DNA from: Tethya wilhelma
Taxonomy: Eukaryota; Porifera; Demospongiae; Tethyida; Tethyidae
DNA: 64,000 nucleotides
NCBI GenBank assembly: GCA_964030475.1
Contig: CAXIPT010000003.1
Coordinates: 12,296,519-12,360,518, forward strand
Reading direction: 5' to 3'
In this document: one piece after another, positions 1 through 13,100 of the stretch
How positions within the stretch are numbered: the stretch's first letter is position 1
Layout of the letters: each line of letters opens with the position of its first letter
Notes under the pieces: model-generated
Database searches by the model: none
The model's input: the letters and a program-made list of their open reading frames with translations, nothing else
Told to the model about the DNA's origin: nothing
Translations under genes and position numbers: made by a program

Positions 1-16
1 CAGTTCTTAATTGAAA

Positions 17-1168
17 ATGGCTACTGTCAGTGTGAAGTCAGAGAAAGGTGGATTTGACTGTGAGTTTGTTCAGAAACCACCAGAAGCTATCCAGTCAGAG
101 TGTCCTCTGTGTCTACAGATCCTTAGAGAGCCTCACCAAGCTCCTTGCTGTGGAAACAGCTTCTGTAGAGTTTGTATTGAGAGAGTCAAAACTGACAAGA
201 GGCCATGTCCAACATGTAATGAAAAAACATTTGATACTTTTGTTGACAAGAGACTTCAACGCTCTCTCTATGGGTTTCAAGTCTACTGCTCATACAAACA
301 GGAAGGTTGTGAGTGGAAGGGGGAGCTAGGCCAGCTTGACAATCATCTAAAAGAGTGCCCAAAATATAGTCCAACTATTGCCTGTGACTTCCACCATGTT
401 GGATGTGATGTGAAGCTACCTCGTAAAGATATGCCAGCCCATCTCAAAGAGAACTTGGTCACCCACATGTCTCTACAAGCAGCCAGCTACTCCAGACTAC
501 TAGCTAGTCACAAAGAACTCAAAGAAAAAGTGAAAATTCTTGAAAATGAAAATGAAGCAATCAAACTTCAACTCAGGACAACTCTAGAAGAGGCTCACCA
601 AGCTACTCTGAGGATACAGAACCTGGAGAGCCAGAGGCAGGTGGCCATCCCACCACCACAGCCTGTGAGCACACCACCACAGGCAGTGTCAGGAGGAGCC
701 CAAGTCACTGCAGGTCCATCTTCCCTCCTCTGTAACTACGATCTGATAATGAAGGGGTTTGCAGAGCTGAAGGCCGACAATGACATTTGGTACTCCTCTC
801 CCTTCTACTCTCACAAGGGAGGCTACAAGTTTTGCCTCAGGGTGTACGCCAATGGGGAGAGCGTTGCCAAGGGAACCCACGTCTCTGTCTTTGCTCACAT
901 CATGAAGGGAGAGTTTGACGGGAAACTCAAGTGGCCGTTTCGTGGGAAGATAGTCGTCCAGCTGTTGGACCAGAAGACAGGAAAGAACCATCTTACGGGG
1001 ACCATACCATACGATGCCAGCACCCCCAACAGCCATGCCTCCAGAGTGACGACGGGACAGATGAACGGCCCATGGGGACTGAAGCAGTTCATTGCACACA
1101 CCCAGCTAGCACCCAACTACCTCAAGAACGACACCCTTTGCTTTAAAGTTGTCAAGTTTAAGTTTTGA
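17..1168 (+). CDS. TRAF-like RING / MATH-domain protein, intronless
   Basis: Single open frame of 383 residues from the ATG at 17 to TGA at 1168. A C3HC4 RING finger lies at about residues 29-68 (CPLC, CCGNSFCRVC, CPTC). One or two TRAF-type zinc-finger segments follow (about 88-145, with CSYKQEGCEWKG), then a coiled coil (about 150-205), a Pro/Gln linker, and a C-terminal MATH/TRAF-C domain (about 235-383). This is the domain order of TNF-receptor-associated factors, cytoplasmic adaptors and E3 ubiquitin ligases that act below TNFR/TLR-type receptors. The fold assignment is strong; orthology to a particular TRAF is not resolved. The frame is open only 6 nt upstream of the ATG and the window starts there, so an upstream exon cannot be excluded. 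It has no introns, unlike all multi-exon neighbours, and lies 3' of the last visible exon of an oppositely oriented laminin-like gene, so it may be a retrocopy nested in that gene's intron. Confidence 0.88.
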   Translation: MATVSVKSEKGGFDCEFVQKPPEAIQSECPLCLQILREPHQAPCCGNSFCRVCIERVKTDKRPCPTCNEKTFDTFVDKRLQRSLYGFQVYCSYKQEGCEWKGELGQLDNHLKECPKYSPTIACDFHHVGCDVKLPRKDMPAHLKENLVTHMSLQAASYSRLLASHKELKEKVKILENENEAIKLQLRTTLEEAHQATLRIQNLESQRQVAIPPPQPVSTPPQAVSGGAQVTAGPSSLLCNYDLIMKGFAELKADNDIWYSSPFYSHKGGYKFCLRVYANGESVAKGTHVSVFAHIMKGEFDGKLKWPFRGKIVVQLLDQKTGKNHLTGTIPYDASTPNSHASRVTTGQMNGPWGLKQFIAHTQLAPNYLKNDTLCFKVVKFKF

Positions 1169-1322
1169 AAGTTAATTTGTGCGAATTTTGCGAGAGAATA
1201 GCATTTGAAATACTTGTGTATGAGTATAAATACAGGTAAAGTTTATGTCAATAAATCAATCATGTTTGCGTGCCTGATTGATATTTTATAACATGTTATG
1301 ATTACATCAACAAACAGCCTAC

Positions 1323-4300
1323 CTGGGGGGTCTCCACCACCAGTCTCATCATCCTGATATCGGCCAGGGCCTGTCGTATCCGACCCTTCCTGGCTCTGTT
1401 TGGGTAGCGTGTGTAGTAGAACCTTATCAGAGGCTCCCCGAGTACAAAGGTCACCTGGTTGGCAAGATAAGATCACATGAAATTACATACCGTTAATCGT
1501 GAAAATTTCATAGTTGATAAATTTTTGTAGTCGCTGCCGAGTACGAAAATTAACGCACAAAAAATTGCAAAATAGTGGGAGGGGCTGCGTAATGCGGTGA
1601 TGCTACGAAAATTACTTGACACGAAAATTTAACGTGCAGAAAATTTTTAACACAAAATTTCACGATTTACGGCAAATGTATGTACAATAGTGTAAAACAG
1701 TCTATGCATGGTCTGTTACCTCTACATTCTGTGGGTCCCTCGTGGGTGTGGCCAGTGGGAAGATCAAAGTGAACTGCTGCAGGGGGGTGTTACTGCTAAT
1801 GACCTCCAGCTGAGCAGTGGCGTTGGCACCTCCAGGTGGGGCATTGGGGAGACTGTAGTTGATGGAGAGACGCTGACCGTAGGATGTCCTCTTGTCCCCA
1901 AGGTACTCCGGGGGGAAGGAGAGGATGAGACGAGGGGATGAGGACAATGGGACCACATCTAGGTAACCACTGTGTGTGTGTGTGTGTGTGTGTAAATTGA
2001 CGTATGCAAAAATAGAACCTCTATAGTCAATCTTCATGCAATCACAAACACTGTCTATAACTAAAACAGGCAATTACATCATATCATTCTCTCTCTCTCT
2101 CATGGACTCACTCTGTGCCTCCTTCAAAGACCCCATTAGTCCTGAACCCGTGACCTCCATCACTGCCATCAAACTGGCTCTCCACCCTGGCCTGGTACCA
2201 CCCCTCTGCTGACTGACAGCTGCTGGTAAACCCGTTACAGAAGCACTCGGCACACCTCTGCTCCAAATGGCGACTCGGTCCAATGCTCCCCTTCGGACAC
2301 TCATTGCAATTACGTCCCACAACACCAGGGGCACACTCACACTGCCCCGTCTCCTTGTCACATGACATCCCCACACTCCCCTCCTCGCTACAATCACAGG
2401 GAGAGCAGCCTGAATCAGAGAACCCGAAAAAACCCATCATACAGGAGTCACATGATGCACCAGTCACGCCTGGCTGATCACAGGGGGGCGGGGTCGGACG
2501 AGATGTGCAGTTGGTGCACGTGCACATCTGATTGGACGGTATTGGCTGCAGCTATGAGTAGAGAAGAAAGGGTTAATGATAAAAGAATGCCGAATAACAA
2601 ATTAATTGTGGACATTTTAGAGGTTTGAATGAAACATGAGTATACAGTGTGGCAGCTGGTGGGAGTGAGACATGGCTGCCATCAAAAGACTCACTGTACC
2701 ACATCATGATAACACAGTTTGATGCTCTGATGCTATATATATAACAACACAGAAAGTAAGCTAAGACAATAAATTATATGGATCTTTATTTGTTCGTTCT
2801 CTGCGAGCTAGTCAAGGCCACCACGGTGCATAAAAATGTAACAATGTTTACCTCTCCATTTTCATTCTCTATCAAGTCACACGGCACAGACTCTGCCCCC
2901 TCACACCCTCCACACTCTCCCCTCACAACGAACGATGTAATGGCATAGTGGTCCACAATGACGGGATTCTTGTAGGAATAGTTGTCATGGAAACGATTGA
3001 ACCCTAAGAGCTGGAGTCTGACATTGGTCACCTCAACAGGCATACCATCATAGAGCAGCTGCACACAAAAGAATGAATGGGACAGACACGGGACAGACAC
3101 AAATAAGACTGCTGTAGTTTGAGATCAAAATGTAAGCTGAATGTATTATTGAAACTGTTTATTGCATACTTCCATTGGCAATATTTATTATTATACAGCT
3201 AAATAATATTGTTTTGCTAAAATTATAAACATTGAGGGATGGTTGATTTCCTGGTTTTATTTTGCACCACTAACTGAATTGACACCCTCTCTCTCTCTCC
3301 AGAGGCACATCAAAGGGCAGGGCAGGCAGCTGCCATCTGGAGAGGAGGGAGACACCAAAACCACTTGAAAACAAACTAATTTACCACAAACTCGACCTCT
3401 GTAACAGAGAGCATGAGAAGAGTGTCATATCCACATACAACCATTCTCAGTGGTGAAATACAACCAGCACATTTTTATTGCAAAAATTTACAGCTATATT
3501 TAACAGTAATTAACCTAAGAAAGCTGCACATCACACAGCATCTAGCTCAGTACTAAACCCAAGCACATCAGATCATAAACAATCAGCAGCAATGCATTAT
3601 GTATGTCTCTCTCAGTGAACTCACCACTCCCTCCGCCGAACAGGAAGAGATGTCCACGCACTTGACCTCTGTGTCCCTACTGACCTTTGGACAGCTGTCG
3701 GAGAACACCAGAAGGTTGCTATAGTTACGACCAAACTCTGAGGAGACTTGCAACATAGCCAGCGAAGGAAGGGGAGAGAGGAACACCACTTGGACATGAT
3801 TCACGCTAAAGAACGTCTCAAAGTTTAAATCGATCGTGACTTCTTCATCACCTCCTGCCGACTGCCACCATGACTGGTCGTCATTGTCATTGAGGTGCTC
3901 AGGGCCGCGGGAGGTGAGGGGGTCGGAGGAGGGGTCACATGTGAAGCACTCCCCTCGCTGGATGGTGCCATGTTGGTCGAGGGTGTAGCAGTAGGTCTCA
4001 GCCGACTGGCCTCCACAGGTGGAGCTGACACGGAACATCCTCCCAACAGTTAGGTCAGCACCTGCTGCAAGTGGTGCAGTTTGGAGATAATTTTATGCAT
4101 GTGCATGGAGGTCAAGAACCATGTTGAGTCTATGGAGCATCACTGCATTTAGAGTTTCATGGGCAAATTTTATATAGTCATCGTTTCTGTAGTGATATTT
4201 TAGTGATAATGTATTTTGTCTGAGCATGCTAAAACAAGCTATTTATAGTTTAATACATGCTGTATGTATGTGTGTATGGAGTTTATCTGTCAGGCCCTCA

Positions 4301-4374
4301 CCTGATGCCTCGGTGCAGTGATAGCAGGCAGCACAGCACAGCAGTAGCAGAACCAATACCTCTGTCACATTCAT
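1323..4374 (-). CDS. Laminin-like protein, 5' (N-terminal) part, partial
   Basis: Six exons read on the minus strand: 4302-4374, 3625-4061, 2852-3058, 2112-2545, 1720-1969 and 1323-1454. All have GT-AG borders and phases that join without a stop, giving about 511 residues. Exon 1 encodes a signal peptide (MNVTEVLVLLLLCC). Exons 2-3 encode a laminin N-terminal domain with the typical WWQS motif and a CGGC end. Exon 4 holds cysteine-rich laminin EGF-like repeats, and exons 5-6 the start of a laminin IV (L4/B) domain. Laminins are trimeric basement-membrane glycoproteins that polymerise through the N-terminal domain. The last visible exon ends in phase 0 at a GTAGGC donor, and nothing coding follows on this strand before the window edge, so the gene should continue to the left. 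Only about two to three EGF-like units separate the N-terminal and IV domains, fewer than in bilaterian laminin chains, so the chain class cannot be assigned. Confidence 0.85.
1489..1674. mobile_element. MITE-like element with terminal inverted repeats
   Basis: A 186-bp AT-rich block in the laminin intron. Its ends are inverted repeats: CCGTTAATCGTGAAAATTT on the left, and on the right the complement of CCGTAAATCGTGAAATTTT (2-3 mismatches in 19). The interior repeats related pieces (acgaaaatt, cgcaaaaaatt). No coding capacity. A clean target-site duplication was not seen, so the exact ends are approximate. This is the structure of a short non-autonomous DNA transposon. Confidence 0.55.
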
Positions 4375-4585
4375 AGCGGCTGGAAAATACAGCGAGGGAC
4401 CATCTAGCAGCAGCAGCAGCAGTAGCGATGATGTAGCACGTCCTCATTTAGTTTACTATGGCTTGACTTCAAATGAACCGCACAATTTGTGACCAGATAA
4501 TTTAATTTGGCGGGAAATATGATTATTTTGGAGGGAAAATTTTGTATACAGCTGCAATAAATACAATACACAAGAGAGAAAGAGA

Positions 4586-4755
4586 CTATTTTCGTTTTGA
4601 TTTGAGTTTCCTTCTAATGGCAGCTGCTGAAGTTCCATCAGGACGGAGTTGGAGGAGTCTTCGTTTCTTGCTGGCCTTTTTCAACTCATTCTTCCTGTGT
4701 TTTCTTCTAATGGCCTTCTCTGGTTCAACCACAGCCTGGAGCAAGAGAGGAAGAA

Positions 4756-4786
<31 letters not shown>

Positions 4787-5266
4787 CAAGGTTCACATGG
4801 GATAGGTGAGTTGCTTATTATAGCTAAGATGTACTAGTATACTAGTATGTTGGTAATATTAATACAGTACTGGTATAAAGTACCAAACAATATTAAACTA
4901 CTCGCATTGATCCAGAATTGAACATGCCAGGTGTAGCAATGCAAGCTATACTGCTAGCTAGTTCTTAAACACGCGTGTATATCAACCTACCTCAAGTGCC
5001 GCTTGTTTTCTCCTCTTCTCTCTGGCCACACCCACTTCCTTGTGGACGTGGGCATAAGCCTGCGCAAACTCCTCCCTCCCAGAGACACCCTTCATCAGTT
5101 CCATCGTCTCCTGCGCCAGAGACCACAGCTCATCCCCTGAGGACTTGTTCACGTCAACCAGCTCACGATGGACGGGTCTGAGGAGGCGTGGCAGGTAGGG
5201 GGACAGATGGTCCCTGCCGAGGTCCATAGAGACAGCTGCCGACCACTGCAAGACACACGTCCTCTG

Positions 5267-5328
<62 letters not shown>

Positions 5329-8300
5329 AGCTGGGCTCTGTTTATGTTCATAAAACAAAACAATCTAATTATCAAACAATGAGTCTCACTTTGAGTGTTT
5401 CTTTGGGATGGTGTGCAGCTTCAAACTTGGCCAGTCGTGCCATCCTCCCGATGAGCCAGTGGAGGTCCCTCGTCCTTTCACCACCTCTCCCCTCGGCAGG
5501 AGGGGGAAGAACTTCATCACCAACACCAGCAGCAGCTGGGGATGGTAGCTCCTGGTGGGAGCTGAGGTGGAGCTGATGGAGAACCTTACCGAGAAAGACC
5601 AGGTTCTTTACACTCTGGAAGAAAATGTTTATTATGGTAAAAAAATCTCTCAAAGATCAGTCACTCTAAAAGGCATTGCTCTTGTCTCCACTAGTCTGTG
5701 GATCCCCCACCCATCCACTCCCTAACCACCACACCATGTTATGTTTGGCTGAACTCACACCACCCCCAGTACAAGAGCAAACAGTGGGGTACTACCAGCA
5801 GATTGACATACCTGATTGGCTAGTTCATTTGTCAGCAAGGGAGAAGAGAGTTGCACACACAGAGAGTGAGAGAGATCCTGCACCTAATGGAGTGATGTTC
5901 ACTCATTGAAACAAACACCCAACAACCATCACATGCAGTTTTAATACTCACCTTTGTGACAGTGTCTTGCAAGAGGTATTCCTCCGATGGTGGCGATATG
6001 GTCTTCAATGACACAGCCCTTCCTTTGCTCCTCCTTCTCCTGCCACCCCTCTCTCTCTCCTTGCCCAGAGAGGCCGACACCAGCTCCTCAGGAGAGAAGG
6101 CAGCCAAGAGGAGGCCAAACAGTTGGCATGACAACAGCCTCACCCACGAGTGAGGATGGAGCAGTAGGGTGTACACCCTCTCCCACAGCTGGGTCATGTG
6201 ACTGGCATGTGATGAGGCTCGCAGGATGGTAGAACATTCGCTGCAAATCTTACGAAATGTTGAGAGAGCTGTAAAGAGTAAGTGATCGAGCGTCTTTGTG
6301 GTGGGTGTGGTTGATGGGTGTGGCCTATCTTCATCTTCGTCCATCTTTTCTTCCTCCTCATGATCTGCTGACTCAGCACCTTCAGTAGTACCATCCTCCA
6401 TTGTTTCATCCTCGCTGTCCTCGGCCACACTGGGGTCGTAAAGGTCAAACATCTCTCGGAGAATGGGCAATACTGTCACTAGGCGTTTCTCGAATCCTTG
6501 ACCTTCGACCTCTACCATCAATCCAACAAGCTGAATACCGAGTCTCTTGTGCAGTAACTATGGCAACGGAAAGAGGTGAAAATGATGGAGAGACAATAAC
6601 AGATGATTGTCGACTCACATTGCTACTCTTACACCAGCTGTTCATGATGGCTATGACGTCATTGGTTCTGATGGTGTCCAACTGGAGGAACAGAGAAGAG
6701 GTAGAGAGATTTAATTCACCACAGACTGAGGAATGTTCACTATCAGGAAATCTTATAAGGAGTCAGACAATAAGAATAACATGTATTTCTGTTAACAATG
6801 CACCCAACATCGTTCAATGTCTGAGCAACATAGCCTAACTCATTCCCAGGCTCCTTCTTCGCGAAAATTTTCTTCAAAAATAGAAGAAAATAGCTACTTG
6901 CACTCACTACAGCTAGTCAGGATCGAGGAAAGCCTCCCTGCTGGCTACAGCTAGAGAGGAACAATCTCCTCACCCTCTTCAAGAGTGTCTTGATGGTCTC
7001 TGCCACCATTTGTCGGCATACAGGTGACTCATCGTTAATTAGCTGTGATGAGAGGGGCAGGAGGAAATAGGTAGCATGTCGATTCAACAGCCGCTGTACA
7101 GAGAGAGAGAGAGAGAGATTGGAACAGAAGGAGAAGAAGATGAAAAAAATAGAAAAAGAACATTTGATACTTACTTCAGGGAACTTTGTGAAAAACGAGG
7201 CGAGTTGTTCAATGGCAGATTCTCTTCCACTCTGAACATCATAGCTACACAGCACAGATGGAGATCACATGACTATCATGTGCATATTGATGTGTGTGTG
7301 TGTGTGTGGAATGTTAATTAAATACCTGAGATTGATGGTGTAGAAGTCCAAGTATCTGTTCAGTTTCTTCCCCAGAGGATAATCCAGCACGAACTGTAGG
7401 ACAACCTGCAGAGAGAAATGATCTCATGACCACTTACAATGAGGCATGTGACAGTCACATGACCTCAATACACACCTGTCGGCATTGTTGCCGGGTATAT
7501 TCCGAGTCAGAATTGACAGAGAGTTCACAGATCTTACTCATCAACTCGTAGATTTCAGCAACCACCAACTTACGACTCAAAATAGCCTGCAATGACACAT
7601 CCGTACTGAAATGTAAAATAATGGGGTGTTATTCTATTTAATGCCCACCTTGAGTAGAGGGAAGGCGGAGCTCTGACGCTGTGAGTCATAAATGTCCTCC
7701 TCTACAAACGTCAGCAGCAGTCTCAGCTCGTCCTCACTGACGTCGTGCTTACGGCACTCCCTCATGACAACTGTCATCGCCTGAAGTAATACACATGTAG
7801 GAACAATAATAGTTACATACCATAGATCAGGTAATATCCCCACTATAAATTTTTGCTTTTTGCCACTCTGACCAATTCGGTAAAAATTGCCATAATTATT
7901 TTTTAAATTTTGGCGTGTTTAATTTCCCAACCTACGGTATAACCTCTATTTAGCATTATACATATGTAACTCACATGTGACTGAATTATATCTCACATGT
8001 GACAGCTACAGTAGTTATCACATGTTCAAAGCAATTGAGTCAACTGCTGTCGACAGTGAACAGTGAACTGTCGACTGTTAACTGTAGCTAGACAGTGGTG
8101 AACTGTCGACTGTTAACTGTAGCTAGACAGTGGTGAACTGTCGACTGTTAACTGTAGCTAGACAGTGAACTATCAATTGTTAACTGTAGCTAGACAGTGA
8201 ACTGTGAACAGACATGCAGATATGCCCATGCCCTCACCTTGAAGGCTGCCAGCACCAGCTCTCGGTTGCTGCTCACTGAGCTACTGGCTCTAGCATACCT

Positions 8301-10061
8301 CCTTAATAACAGGAAGAGGTGGGCGGAGATGGTCTCTATATGGCTTCCCAGAGAGGGGAGTGGCATCCTGGTGATCCAGACGAGACATTGTAATGCTCTA
8401 GTGAGCACAGTGACGTGGTGAGAGGAGAGGGAGTCCGTGAGGAGGGGAACGAAAGGATCCAACATCCCCAGCTGGTCAACGGAGGAGACGTCAAACCTGC
8501 CTCTTCTCAGAGCAACATGGAACATCTGCAGACACACACTAGGATTAGGCTCCTTGATGGTAACAAATAGCTGGAAACAATGTCATGCTAAAATCTCTTT
8601 CAATGCTTTAGTGCCAACTTACTTAACTATCTTTGAACATGTACTAGTGGGGGTATGATAGCACATCAATGGTGATACGTACCTGTAGTCCAAACTCAGT
8701 GATGACGTTAGCTCCGACGTTTCCCTTAGTTGAAGGTTTGGCCCCTCCCCTCACTGGAGCAGGAGGGAGGAGACGAGAATCAACAGCTGGACTAGTGGAA
8801 GAAGATGGCTGTTTAGGACTGGACACAGAGAAGAGTTCAAGAATTAAAACTTAAAAGTTTGGGAGGGAAAAAGTATCATATCTCACGTTGGTCTAGTAGC
8901 CAGCTGGGGGATGGAGTCTTTGACCAGTCCATGAATAAACACCAGCAATGCCGGAGGGGAAAATCCCTCGTTATTGAGCACCCCAAGACTCACCCTACGA
9001 AAGACCTCCTCCACCACACGAGCCACTCTGGCAGTGCAACGATCCTCCAACACCTACACCATGGAGAGAAATAATTATATGATAAACTGAAAATCCTTTC
9101 ATACAGGATCACAGAATAAAATACTGGACATAATATTATTTTATGCAAAAATTTCCAGATTGGATTTAACTAAATCTGAGAAAAGTACCGTCTGCAGCAT
9201 CAAGATATGAGCTTGAAGACATGAGAATAAGACGCTATCTGGTTATGTAGCCAAAGTATCCCTAGCTGCACCCACCTGTTTCACTGGTGACAGGAACTGA
9301 GGCAGCAGATGAGGTGAGATGAACTGGGCAACAATCTCATAGCTGTTGTAGCTCTGAGGAGACTTGCTCTCGGGGGTCTTGGTGATGTTCTCCCCGCTGG
9401 CCCTCTCCTCGGCCGGCACTCCAAACAGATCATCGATCAAGATGGCGGAGATAAGATCAAGACAGGAGTCAAGCCCCCCACAGCTCAGTCTCCGGGGGGA
9501 GGTGTCAGAGGAGACCCCTCGGAGTAGGGAGTGCAGAGTGTAACCCAGGACATGGAGCTGGAAGGAACAATGGATCTGGTAAAGGGTGGCCAATGGTGTT
9601 AGGAACTCACCATGTAGCCCCTTGTGAGGCTGTCCTTCAGTTCCTTGATGATGTAATGGAGGTAGGTTGGACCGAGGGCACACGCCATCTTGACCAATGC
9701 ATCCCTGCCGACCTCACGGACATCATGGGACCGATTCTTTAACGTTGAACATACTTTGAGCAGCAGACTGGACAGAGAATAGTATTAATGACAGTGGAAT
9801 AAACATTGGCTGGAAACTGTGTGTGCATCACGATTCACAAACACATTGTGTGTGTGTGTATGTGTGTGTGTGTGTGTGTGTGTGGTATCAGTTATTCACT
9901 TTGGTAGTTGTGTGTGGAGAATGTTCTCTGGTAGTGCTAGCAACAGCTTGGTAATCGCCATGGCAACAGGCACTCTCAGAAGCTCAGACTCACTGTCTTC
10001 ATCCAGTCGACTGAGCTTGTGCCCAGGAACATCAATCTAAGAGAGAGAGAGAGAGAGAGAN

Positions 10062-10115
<54 letters not shown>

Positions 10116-13100
10116 TACCCCCCTTGTGGGCAGCCATCTTCACTCACTCTCTTGGTCAGCACTGACTGTAGCCCGGGGAGAATGGAGTGCAGGATAGCTC
10201 TGTTGATCTTTTCAGCCAATCGTCTCTTCTTACGCTGCTCATCGTCACCTGACTGATCACATGACTTGGTCTCACTAGTCATGTGATTGTCTGATACGGT
10301 TTCACTCTTGTCCAATTCCATATTCTCGGTTTCTTCTGCTTGATTAACAGGAACATCCTCTTCCATATTATCACCAATGACATCATTATCAGCAGTGCCA
10401 CGCCCACTCCCACTGACCAACGAGAGATCAAAGTGAAAGTTGTCCAGAATCCCAACCACAACTCTACACAAAGGACAAAACACACTTCCATTACAACTTG
10501 TTCATATGTAGGACAGACAGTAATTTTGCTAATTAACACATACACACAAGTAAATTTGGTCTCACAGTTCAGAGTAACTGGCAGCTGCCATCCATACATT
10601 GTGCAGTGCATCTAACACGTGGAAACTACTCACTTGACAAGAGCTCTCTGTACCTCCTTCTTCCTGGGTAGCTGTCGGAGGTAGGAGGTGAGGAGGGAGT
10701 AATAGTTGCTCCAGTTGAGGCGAGCAGAGATACTGCTAATGACCCTCACAGCCTCTGCTATCAGGTTCTGTGCCACATTGGTAGCTGGCGTGTAGACCAC
10801 CTACAGTCATTTACACCAAGGGTAATGACATCACGATGATGTAATCACTAAAATATACCTGATTTGCTAGAGGTAGAAGGAAGTCCATCATGGCTGGCTG
10901 ACTGAGAGAGCCCTCCTCCTTGCAGATCGTGGCCAGCTTCCTAAACGCTCTGGTCCTTCGATGGAGCTGAACATGTCTGACGTTCTCAAAGAAGTCGGCC
11001 TCTGGTTCACTGTGACAGAGAACCACCAGATCCAGAAACTTGGGATGAGTTGGGAACTGCCTCACCAGCTGAGAGAGGACGGAGATGAACTCATGTCTGG
11101 CAAACTCCTGCTTGGACCTCAAGCCTTGTTTGGTGGAAGTGACAATGGAGGAGATGATGAACAAATGAAATGCCTCTGTGTCTGTAGGAAGAACAATTTG
11201 TGGGTCTCTAGAAGTGATCAGCAGTAGCATGTCTTCTTGAGAAGGTGTGACTACCTTGAGGACGAATGTGAGCAATCAAATCACTAAGAAAACTGGCAGC
11301 TGCATCTCGGAGAGAGAGATCATCAGACTGGGGAAAGTTAGAGAAACAAAACATGGTATTTCATCATTCTAAACCAACCCTCATGTAGCAGTTTACCTGA
11401 GAGAGGGTAAACAGGGTATTGTGCAGAACTGGGAGGAGAGAATTCAGTGAATCTTCAGTCCATTGTCCTCCATCTTCAAATGTTGGCAGCATATCTTTTG
11501 CTTCTGCAAACCCTTCAAGCCTAGTTTCATATGCTGGCTCTTCAATGTGTTTACTATCCCAGGCATTTAGCTGCAGGTCAATTTAAGGGAGCATAATGCA
11601 TTTTGATTCACGGGAGGAGGTAGATTGATGACTGTACCTTAGCTACAATGTGAGCTGTTCTCTGTAGCTTGGAATCTTTGTTTGCCAACTCCTACATATA
11701 AAAACATAAATTTACAGTTAATGCATTGATAAGTATGTAACATACTTGGAAAATGTCACACAGAAGAGATCGACTGTGTCTGTTCTTTAGAATACCAAAC
11801 AGCTGTGATAGCGATCTGAAATGCAAGCAAAGAAAGGGGGAAAAAAACAAAAACAGGATTATCTACAAACTGTAAAATATTCATAGCTTGGTTATAATAA
11901 TTAAAAAAAAAAAAAAATCTGTCAGGAGTGGGATTCGAACCCACGCCTACAAGAGTAGACTACGACCTGAACGTAGCGCCTTAGACCGCTCGGCCATCCT
12001 GACAAGATGTCATACAAGCAACTATAATGAAAATTTATAGCTACCTATACAGTTTAGCCTCCAGTTGAACAGCAGGTAGCAACTTCAAAATTGTTTGTAG
12101 AGCATTTTCTTCATTTTCCTATACACAAAACACGCACATTGAGACACACATACAAGCATCTTGTGATTGACACACCTTGAATTTGTCAGAATGGTGAATT
12201 AAGAAGGGCAGCAGCAGCTCAATAAGGTGGGCACTTTCTAACAACCCTTTTACAAAATGGCTAATCCTATAGTTGGATTATGGATTAATGGATGACACTT
12301 GTGTACACAATTATAACAATATTAAATGCAATTACTTTGAAAGGACAACAAAATGTAGTCGTAGATCGCCATAATTGACACCTGTCTGTTTCCCCTCCCC
12401 CATTAGAGCCACACGGAGATATTCCAACAGCTTAGGAATGTGAGGTTGGACCAATGCAGTGACAAGGGACCTGCCTCCCAACTCACTGCCACCAGTTTCC
12501 AACGGCTCTTCCTCCTCAGCAAGACCAAGCAGGTTGGTGGTCATTTCCAAGACACAGATGGTCACTCTCTCACTCACCCGTGGTGAGAAGAGGCAGCTGT
12601 ACACATAATGAAGGAGATGTTGCTCCTCCTGGGTGGCTGAAGAATGGATCACCGACTCCGGCACAACTTGACCAAGGAATGGTAAGTAGCTGGAAGTGAT
12701 ATAAGATGCTTTTTTTTCAAGTCCTTGACAGTAAAAAAATGAGGGAGCAAGGGCAGAGAGGAGATTGGTACAGCATATTTCACTGACCATTTGTGTTTTG
12801 TCCAAACGGCAATGAGTTTCATGAGTGGAGTTGGGGCTTGAATACACTCCTGTGGTAGTCGTGGCAACTGAGGCCACACCAAGGTGGAAAAGATCTCTTG
12901 GCCACAAGAAGTGAAGTCAAAGAACACAAACTTATCAAAGCACTGCAAATGACAATGGAGGACATAATGTAAAGTATTGACAATAATTGCCTTACTTCAG
13001 TAGCTCTTCTGATGACCAGCTGCCTGAGAGCCTTCAGGGCATTCACATACTGGGGAAGAATCTAGTGACAAGGAACACAAATGAGCAGTAATCTCATCTT

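Noticed and set aside
8048..8213. CRISPR array
   Set aside because: The repeats are contiguous with no unique spacers, in an intron of a eukaryotic gene.
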